The notes under the pieces were generated by a model that was not told the DNA's origin, ran no database searches, and saw only the letters and a list, made by a program, of their open reading frames with translations. A program made the translations under genes and the position numbers. A DNA stretch of 64,000 nucleotides, taken from JBCBKU01 sp038521345 (lineage in GTDB: Bacteria > Pseudomonadota > Alphaproteobacteria > Rhodobacterales > Rhodobacteraceae). The stretch lies in contig JBCBKU010000001.1 of assembly GCA_038521345.1 (NCBI GenBank), positions 186,001 to 250,000 of the forward strand, written 5' to 3'. Shown piece by piece: positions 58,747 to 64,000 of this stretch (position 1 is the first letter of the stretch; every line of letters starts with the position of its first letter).

Positions 58747-59388
58747 GTGTCAGACGTGACCCCAACGACGCTGTTCCTCGAAGACATGGCGGGCATGGGT
58801 GTCATACTCGGTCCCGAAGAGCGTGAACGCGTTTTGGCCCGATGCGTCGAACGGCAGGTCCCGGCCCGCGGCGCCATCTTCGACAGCACCCGTGTCGCCG
58901 ACAGTTGGGCCTTCGTCATGTCGGGATATGCTGCATCCTATTACTTCCACCAGGACGGCCGGACGACCCTCACCCGGTTCTTCGAACCCGGACACGTCGC
59001 CGGGAACGTAACCAGCGTTTGGTCCCGCGACTATGGCAGCGACGAGCTGATCGCGATCAGCGATGTCGTTTGTATCGAGATTTCGCATGACTTCCTACTC
59101 GGCGAATTCATGAGCGGGCAGATGCTAGGCGTCTATCTGCGGTTCAAGGTGATCGAGACACTTCGGTACGACAAAGATCTTCTGGTTTGCCAGGCATTGA
59201 ATGCCCCTGAGGCCAGGTTCGACTTTCTCCTCGAACGCCATCCCAAGATCTTTGACGTGGCCCTTAAAAAAGACGTGGCGGCCTTCCTCGGCGTGACACC
59301 GCAGGCCTATAGCCGTTTTCTGCGTCGCCGCTCGGGGATACGGGATGCGGCCATGGCGGGCTCAAGCGGGACCGGGTTGGCGACTTAA
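58747..59388 (+). CDS. Crp/Fnr-family transcriptional regulator
   Basis: A 213-residue protein with a cyclic-nucleotide-binding beta-barrel (about residues 20-130; ARGAIFDSTRVADSWAFVMS, GYAASYYFHQDG, FFEPGHVAGN) and a C-terminal winged helix with VAAFLGVTPQAYSRFLRRRS as recognition segment. No Fnr cysteine cluster is present, so it is not an oxygen sensor of that type. The start is the GTG at 58747. It may regulate the neighbouring membrane-lectin gene, 95 bp downstream. Confidence 0.86.
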   Translation: MSDVTPTTLFLEDMAGMGVILGPEERERVLARCVERQVPARGAIFDSTRVADSWAFVMSGYAASYYFHQDGRTTLTRFFEPGHVAGNVTSVWSRDYGSDELIAISDVVCIEISHDFLLGEFMSGQMLGVYLRFKVIETLRYDKDLLVCQALNAPEARFDFLLERHPKIFDVALKKDVAAFLGVTPQAYSRFLRRRSGIRDAAMAGSSGTGLAT

Positions 59389-59482
59389 CCCACGTTCATC
59401 GCGCAAGGAAATTTGTCTGCTAGCCCAAGCCATATCGGCGGGCGATCAGTGGCCCGTTCGGTGCGCAAAAGAACCGTCGGAG

Positions 59483-60703
59483 ATGAAAGAGGTGACACAT
59501 CCAGGATCGATTGCCGCATTCGCGCTGGGCTTTCATGTGCTTCTGTTCGGGATCGTGATTGCGGGGTTCGGCACCCGTGCAACCGTTTATCCGGAATACT
59601 GGCCGCCGGTACGGGCCACTCTTATCGGTCATATCGTCGTCACGGGCGGATGGTTCGTGCTCGTTTTGGTGCAGGCCTGGCTCGTGGCCCGGCGACGCAT
59701 GGCAGACCACAGGCGTGTGGGCCGCGCAGGCATTGCGCTCGCTCTTCTCGTTCTGGTCTCGGGTACCGCGATGATCGTCGAACTCAACCTGAGAGAGTTC
59801 AGCATGTTCCAGGTTGTGTCGAACGGTGTGAACATGGTGACGTTCGCGGTCTTCTTTGGTGCCGCGCTCGTCTGGCGCCGCGATTGGAATGCGCATATGC
59901 GCATGATCACATTCGCGTCGCTGTCAATTATGACGCCCGCAATCGCACGCCTCCTCCAGCCGCTGGGACTCGAGGTTCTGACGCATCCGGTGTGGCTTCT
60001 TCTTTGTCTCCCGATCGCGATATTCGACCTTCGGGTGGATCGGCGACTGTCACCTGCCACGGGGTTCGGACTCGTCGTCAGCGGCTTTGGCTTCGCCGTC
60101 TTCGCGGTGGTGGCTTCGATGTCTTCGGCGCGGGCCGAGACCGCCAGTGACTTCGGAGCGACGCTATCCGGTCCCGAAGGCTATACGGGCCGTGTGCGCC
60201 TCGTGCGGTTTCTTGACGAACCGGACGGATATTGTCTCGACGTCCCCGGCGGGGGCGACAGGGTGCTACTGCAGATGCCTGCCATCGCCCATACATGCCA
60301 TTTCGATCCCTTGGCCGATCAGGTATTCAGCCTGAGTGCGCAGGGTTTGGGCCAGATCGTGTGGAACAATGCCGGGCAATCGGTCTGCCTTACGGCCGAT
60401 GCCGCCAAGGACGGAGCGGGATTCGGTTTTCAGTCCTGCGACGAAGGGCGCGCGCAGCGCTTTGTCTTCGAAACGAACGGAGAGATCCGCCTGCGCGGCT
60501 CCGATCTTTGCATGTCCGTTGAGCGAACTGGCCCCGGCTTCGGCGCGCCTCCGATCGAGGATCAGGATGCCTTCGGACGAGGGCGGGCCGTCAATCCGCA
60601 ATATACCCACCTGGCGCGGGCATTGGTGCTTGCGCCCTGTGGCGCGGGCGATCCGTCGATGCAACGCTGGATGGCCTATCCCGAAGGCGTGGTTGACCGC
60701 TGA
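59483..60703 (+). CDS. Membrane protein fused to a ricin-type lectin domain
   Basis: A 406-residue protein with about seven membrane helices (from about residue 9 to 215; e.g. LFGIVIAGFGTRATVY, IGHIVVTGGWFVLVLVQAWL, FGLVVSGFGFAVFAVVA) followed by an export-side domain (225-406) with the ricin B-type beta-trefoil pattern: CLDVPGGGDRV, NAGQSVCLTADAAKDGAGFG, SDLCMSVERTG and MQRWMAYP (QxW). This combination is unusual. I take the ATG at 59483; a GTG three codons later (59492) is possible. The long upstream frame overlaps the Crp gene. Confidence 0.8.
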   Translation: MKEVTHPGSIAAFALGFHVLLFGIVIAGFGTRATVYPEYWPPVRATLIGHIVVTGGWFVLVLVQAWLVARRRMADHRRVGRAGIALALLVLVSGTAMIVELNLREFSMFQVVSNGVNMVTFAVFFGAALVWRRDWNAHMRMITFASLSIMTPAIARLLQPLGLEVLTHPVWLLLCLPIAIFDLRVDRRLSPATGFGLVVSGFGFAVFAVVASMSSARAETASDFGATLSGPEGYTGRVRLVRFLDEPDGYCLDVPGGGDRVLLQMPAIAHTCHFDPLADQVFSLSAQGLGQIVWNNAGQSVCLTADAAKDGAGFGFQSCDEGRAQRFVFETNGEIRLRGSDLCMSVERTGPGFGAPPIEDQDAFGRGRAVNPQYTHLARALVLAPCGAGDPSMQRWMAYPEGVVDR

Positions 60704-60713
60704 CGACCAGCTG

Positions 60714-61607
60714 TTAGCGGCCGAGATGCTTGTCGAGAAACGCGAATATCCGAGCCATATTGGCCTCTGAAAGAAAGTCCCCGCCGCCATGCCCGGCGCC
60801 GGCAAGAGGGATGTACTCGACCTTCTCCTGACCGATCACCGCGGCAAGGGCGCCGGCGAAGTTCCGGGACTGCTGAATTGGTATGTTTCGATCCTCGGTG
60901 CCGTGTTGGACGAGCATCGGTGGGTCGTCCGGACTGATATAAGATTGGGGGCTGGCGCGGCGAACCAGTTCCGCGGCGGCTGGATCCCCGACCGGGATGC
61001 CAATGTATCGGGATTCGGGGGACGTTGCTGCATTGGTCGGTCCGAGCGCGGGTTCGATTCCCAGCGCACCGAACTGCGCATCCATCTCGTCAAACACGAT
61101 GGGCCCGAACCAGTTGACGGCTGCCTGCACGTGGGTTCCCTCGGCTTCGGATCCCAGCGTAGCCGCCATGGCGGACAAGTTTCCGCCTGCCGATGCGCCC
61201 CATGTGGCCAGGCGATCGGAGTCCAGTCCGTACGCCGAAGCGTGCATCCTGAGAAAGCCGATAGCCGCCAGGACATCCTCGACCGCAGCGGGAAAGAGCG
61301 CCTCCCCGCTGCGGCGGTAGTTGAGGCTGGCCACGGCATATCCACGGTCAAGCCCAGCCCGGACAATGTGGCGCGCGTTTCCGGCGCGCTTGTTGCCGGA
61401 CATGAAGCCGCCGCCATGGATGAAAATGAGGACCGGATGGGGTGGTGCGGAGTCGGGACGATAAAGGTCCAGTTTCTGCCGGTCCGAGTCGTTGCCGTAG
61501 GCTATGTTCGGCACGATATCCTGGGCTGTGGCGACTGAGGGCTGCGCAATAACGGACCATCCACCGATGATCGCCGTCACGAGCTTGATCACAATCCGGG
61601 TGCGCAT
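60714..61607 (-). CDS. Exported alpha/beta hydrolase (esterase)
   Basis: A 297-residue esterase with a signal peptide (MRTRIVIKLVTAIIGGWSVI, cleavage near ATAQ). The oxyanion motif HGGGFMSG and nucleophile elbow WGASAGGNLSAM are those of hormone-sensitive-lipase/BD-FAE-type esterases, with Asp in VQHGTEDRNIP and His in LAGAGHGGGDF. Being exported, it acts on periplasmic or external esters. It overlaps nothing and lies 14 bp after the downstream membrane gene on the same strand. Confidence 0.88.
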   Translation of the reverse strand: MRTRIVIKLVTAIIGGWSVIAQPSVATAQDIVPNIAYGNDSDRQKLDLYRPDSAPPHPVLIFIHGGGFMSGNKRAGNARHIVRAGLDRGYAVASLNYRRSGEALFPAAVEDVLAAIGFLRMHASAYGLDSDRLATWGASAGGNLSAMAATLGSEAEGTHVQAAVNWFGPIVFDEMDAQFGALGIEPALGPTNAATSPESRYIGIPVGDPAAAELVRRASPQSYISPDDPPMLVQHGTEDRNIPIQQSRNFAGALAAVIGQEKVEYIPLAGAGHGGGDFLSEANMARIFAFLDKHLGR

Positions 61608-61621
61608 CTTTCACAGATCTC

Positions 61622-62170
61622 CTAAGCTGCTTCCGAGCGAAGTGCCCGGGTTGCACCTGCGGCGCAAATGGCGATGACAAGCACCACGCCCAGCCATTTG
61701 GCCAGAGTCATGTACGGCCCGGCCGCCGCCGCGACTACCGGCCCATCCGGATAGTCGACAAGCAAGGCAAGAATACTCAGGTTCTCAAGCACATCTGCGG
61801 TTGCGGGCACCCCGGCCAAAAAAGCTGCACGGCGATATCCTGCGGATTGCAGCATCGCGAAGAAAAACAGGGGCATAATGGCGATTGCGAACGGCATGTC
61901 GTAGACGGCGAGATAATGCCGGTACAAGGTGCGGCCCGATGTACCCAGCGTCGAAAGCGTCGCGTCAGCGTCGGCTGGGGTCCACGGCAGCAGCCGGTCG
62001 ATGCGGGGAAAGCGAGCGTCAAGAATGCGTTCGGGGCCAAGTAATGCGTTCAATTCACCCATCATCGGCGTCGAAGCGATGTGAAACCCGATAAAAAGTA
62101 CTGCGGCGCCCAGCGTCCAGTATGGCGACCAACGCCTTCCCATCTCGTCGCGTGCCCTTCGCAATTCCAC
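61622..62170 (-). CDS. Hypothetical membrane protein
   Basis: A 182-residue protein with about four helices (WTLGAAVLFIGFHIASTPMM, MPFAIAIMPLFFFAMLQSAG, VLENLSILALLVDYP, YMTLAKWLGVVLVIAICAAG). No family is recognised. It starts at a GTG (62170) and is followed by the exported esterase on the same strand, probably in one unit. Confidence 0.7.
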   Translation of the reverse strand: MELRRARDEMGRRWSPYWTLGAAVLFIGFHIASTPMMGELNALLGPERILDARFPRIDRLLPWTPADADATLSTLGTSGRTLYRHYLAVYDMPFAIAIMPLFFFAMLQSAGYRRAAFLAGVPATADVLENLSILALLVDYPDGPVVAAAAGPYMTLAKWLGVVLVIAICAAGATRALRSEAA

Positions 62171-62297
62171 TCAGCCCTCTTTACGCTTTGATCGTTAGCA
62201 CGACGCTGAGGCGCCGCGACTGAACCTCGGTTCAGCCTTGGGATCCGCAGCCGTGGCATTGCTTGTTGCGAACTTCACACGCTGCCGGAGCAACGCC

Positions 62298-63380
62298 ATG
62301 AAGATCCTGATCGTAGGTGCCGGACCCACCGGCCTGACAGCCGCCCTTGAACTAGCCCGTAGGGGGGTTCTGGCCGACGTGATCGACAGCAAGGACGGGC
62401 CATCGTCCCTTTCAAGGGCGGTGAGCTTGATGCCGTCCAGCCTCGCCATTCTCGCGCGATCGGGGATTGCGGACCAAATTCAGGCAAAGGCCATTGCGAC
62501 CGAAACCGCGATCTTCCACGCGGGCTCTAGGCGGATCGCGACATTGGATCTCGCACGGGCAGAGGATCCGGGTCATCGCCTTTTCGCGCTCCCGCAAGAC
62601 GTCACCGAGGCAGTCTTGCGGTCGGCGTTTGAGCGGATGGGCGGCCGGATTCGCTTTGGGGAACGGCTTGAAAGCATCGCCCAAGGCGCGGCAGGCGTCG
62701 ATGCGCGCATTGGCGGAGAGATTGTAACCTATGACTTCGTCGTGGGCGCCGATGGTGTGCGCAGCACGGTTCGCGAACAACTCGGGATCGCCTATTCCGG
62801 CCTCGATCTTCCAGACGAATGGTCGATTGCCGACGTGGAAGTTTCCGGGTGGCCCTATCCAAAAGACTTCGCATTCTTTTCGGTGCCGCCCACTGCTGCG
62901 GTCATCGCAATCCCTTTGGGGCAGGACCGATTACGTGTGATCGCGACCACCGGTGACGCGATCGCGGCCCTCCCAATTCCGGTCACCGTCCGAACGACTC
63001 GGCGCAACGGCAAGTTTCGGGTTTCAGTGCGCCAGGCGGACCTCTACCAGAGCGGCGCCGTCTTCCTCGCAGGCGATGCCGCGCATTGCCACTCTCCGGT
63101 CGGGGGCCGCGGCATGAACCTTGGTATGGCCGATGCCGCCGATCTCGCGCGCCGCCTCGTTCGGGATGATTTGGACGGGTACACCCGTGCGCGGCACGCA
63201 GCCGGTCAAAAGGTCATCGCTGAAAGCGAACGGCGGCGCAAACTCATCGCGAGCCAGCACGTGTGGATCCGGCGGGCTTTTCATGGATGGTTGCGTTTGA
63301 TCGACCATGTGCCTCCGATCAAGCGCGGGATTGAACGCGAACTTATCGGGATCTCCGGTGCCGGGCATCGCCCGCTTTAG
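62298..63380 (+). CDS. FAD-dependent monooxygenase
   Basis: A 360-residue group A flavin monooxygenase. The Rossmann motif is ILIVGAGPTGLTAALELARR, DG motif GADGVRSTVRE and the second FAD motif FLAGDAAHCHSPVGGRGMNL. It resembles aromatic-ring hydroxylases of the PheA/TfdB or UbiH type. The ATG at 62298 follows CCGGAGC. It converges on the ArsR gene with a 4-bp overlap. Substrate unknown. Confidence 0.92.
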   Translation: MKILIVGAGPTGLTAALELARRGVLADVIDSKDGPSSLSRAVSLMPSSLAILARSGIADQIQAKAIATETAIFHAGSRRIATLDLARAEDPGHRLFALPQDVTEAVLRSAFERMGGRIRFGERLESIAQGAAGVDARIGGEIVTYDFVVGADGVRSTVREQLGIAYSGLDLPDEWSIADVEVSGWPYPKDFAFFSVPPTAAVIAIPLGQDRLRVIATTGDAIAALPIPVTVRTTRRNGKFRVSVRQADLYQSGAVFLAGDAAHCHSPVGGRGMNLGMADAADLARRLVRDDLDGYTRARHAAGQKVIAESERRRKLIASQHVWIRRAFHGWLRLIDHVPPIKRGIERELIGISGAGHRPL

Positions 63381-63703
63381 CTTGGGGCCAGACTTCGGCA
63401 ACATGTCTTCAGGGCCGTGCTTCCCGCGCAGCAATCCTCGATCAGGTAATCGATCAGCGCCCCGAGCTTCTCAAAGTCGATCCTGTAGATGACGTTCCGA
63501 GAAACCTTTTCCGCATGGACAAGCCCCGATTGTCGAAGCTTTGCCAGATGAAACGCCGCCCGGGAGGATTGCGCGCCCACCGAAAGCCCGATCTCTCCGG
63601 CGGTGGCGCCGTTTGGGCCGCGGGTGACCAGAAACCGGAGAATGCTTAGCCTCGTAGCGTCGGTGAGCGCCTCGAATGCAGGAATGGCTTGACTTTCGTC
63701 CAT
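63377..63703 (-). CDS. ArsR-family regulator
   Basis: A 108-residue winged-helix regulator: FEALTDATRLSILRFLVTRG and AQSSRAAFHLAKLRQSGLVH (recognition helix) and SRNVIYRIDFEKLGALIDYL. The C-terminal cysteines EDCCAGSTALKTCCRSLAPS could bind arsenite or a similar metal, though the canonical site in helix 3 is absent. It is divergent from a DUF6428 gene with an inverted repeat between, an arrangement known near arsenic-type genes. Confidence 0.9.
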   Translation of the reverse strand: MDESQAIPAFEALTDATRLSILRFLVTRGPNGATAGEIGLSVGAQSSRAAFHLAKLRQSGLVHAEKVSRNVIYRIDFEKLGALIDYLIEDCCAGSTALKTCCRSLAPS

Positions 63704-63712
63704 TAACTCAAC

Positions 63713-63724
63713 ATCTCTTGAGAT
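63713..63724. promoter_or_regulatory. Inverted repeat between arsR and DUF6428 gene
   Basis: ATCTC-TT-GAGAT: 5-bp arms around TT, in the 42-bp gap between the divergent start codons at 63703 and 63746. It is a likely ArsR operator controlling both. Confidence 0.55.
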
Positions 63725-63745
63725 ATGCAGATTTTCGAGGATGAC

Positions 63746-64000
63746 ATGACCACGTCCATCGATACAGTCAAGAGCCTCCGCAGAGCCCTCGACCCAAGCG
63801 ACGGCGCCGCAAACCTGCGGGTTTTAGCCGATGGCACTGCGCTCTCTGAAGGGTTCCACGTAACGGAAATCAGCGTGGCCGATATTCAGAGCCTCGATTG
63901 CGGCGGGCGCCGCCTGGCTTGGAAAGAGTCGACCATCCAAGTTCTCGACAGTGGCACGGGGCGGCCTATGACCATCGCCACCTTGCGCACGATTCTTGAG
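63746..64000 (+). CDS. DUF6428-family protein (3' end off window)
   Basis: The first 85 codons of a gene cut by the right edge. The start MTTSIDTVKSLRRALDPSDG and the end GTGRPMTIATLRTILE match the small DUF6428 family that often accompanies arsR. The ATG at 63746 follows CGAGG; the earlier ATG at 63741 ends after two codons. Function unknown; it probably belongs to the ArsR regulon. Confidence 0.75.
   Translation, partial: MTTSIDTVKSLRRALDPSDGAANLRVLADGTALSEGFHVTEISVADIQSLDCGGRRLAWKESTIQVLDSGTGRPMTIATLRTILE

Noticed and set aside
1..64000. CRISPR arrays, tRNA or rRNA genes, insertion sequences
   Set aside because: No regularly spaced repeat, cloverleaf-type sequence, rRNA stretch or transposase was noticed in the window, though a search with dedicated tools could find short elements I missed.

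Overview
The window looks like chromosomal DNA of a high-GC alphaproteobacterium of the Rhodobacterales (Roseobacter/Rhodobacter type). The evidence is the aa3 oxidase block coxB-ctaB-small protein-ctaG-coxC followed by SURF1, thrC, an M16 peptidase and an acetyltransferase, a class I polyhydroxyalkanoate locus (phaZ, phaC, phaP, phaR), ThyX in place of ThyA, a LuxR/LuxI pair and tripartite tricarboxylate transporter genes. Genes are packed on both strands with many 4-base start/stop overlaps. I saw no rRNA or tRNA gene, insertion sequence, prophage or CRISPR array.

Layout. 1-6.3 kb: dprA (cut by the left edge) and tldD leftward, then the cytochrome oxidase operon rightward to a clear terminator. 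6.3-22 kb: housekeeping genes (surf1, thrC, M16 protease, FAD oxidase, apt, mtnP, aspartate aminotransferase, sdhE, an LdtR-like regulator, glyoxalase, thyX) with small unknown genes. One of these is a 54-residue ribbon-helix-helix protein behind a long palindrome. 22-28 kb: a possibly leaderless secreted protein, a cold-shock protein, a four-gene bufferin (copper-binding RiPP) operon bufABCD and thrS. 28-35 kb: small accessory enzymes, including an ArsR-SRPBCC fusion with its SRPBCC paralogue and a MAPEG protein. 35-40 kb: PHA storage genes with PhaR-type operators. 40-43.5 kb: a HAD-UbiA fusion and a quorum-sensing module with an HTH-less LuxR divergent from luxR-luxI. 43.7-46.6 kb: an N-acetylglucosamine kinase-type gene, nagA and a TIM-barrel isomerase. 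46.6-58.6 kb: a tricarboxylate uptake and catabolism island (tctE-tctD; tctC-tctAB-dehydrogenase-prpF; small protein-2-hydroxyacid dehydrogenase; GntR-AbrB exporter; tcuA). 58.7-64 kb: a Crp/Fnr regulator, a membrane protein fused to a ricin-type lectin domain, hydrolases, a flavin monooxygenase and an ArsR/DUF6428 pair cut by the right edge.

How the parts connect. The tricarboxylate island is the most coherent accessory system. A two-component system probably controls the transporter through an 11-bp-spaced direct repeat upstream of tctC. A GntR repressor probably controls two separated transcription units through matching 18-bp inverted repeats that overlap their predicted -10 boxes. The enzyme set (beta-decarboxylating dehydrogenase, PrpF isomerase, 2-hydroxyacid dehydrogenase, TcuA flavoprotein without TcuB) does not match a pathway I know. 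The PHA genes share CTGC-N3-GCAG operators with the PhaR repressor, and the bufferin operon has a hairpin between precursor and enzyme genes. Start sites were chosen from ribosome binding sites and family lengths. All functions are read from motifs by eye, without database searches.
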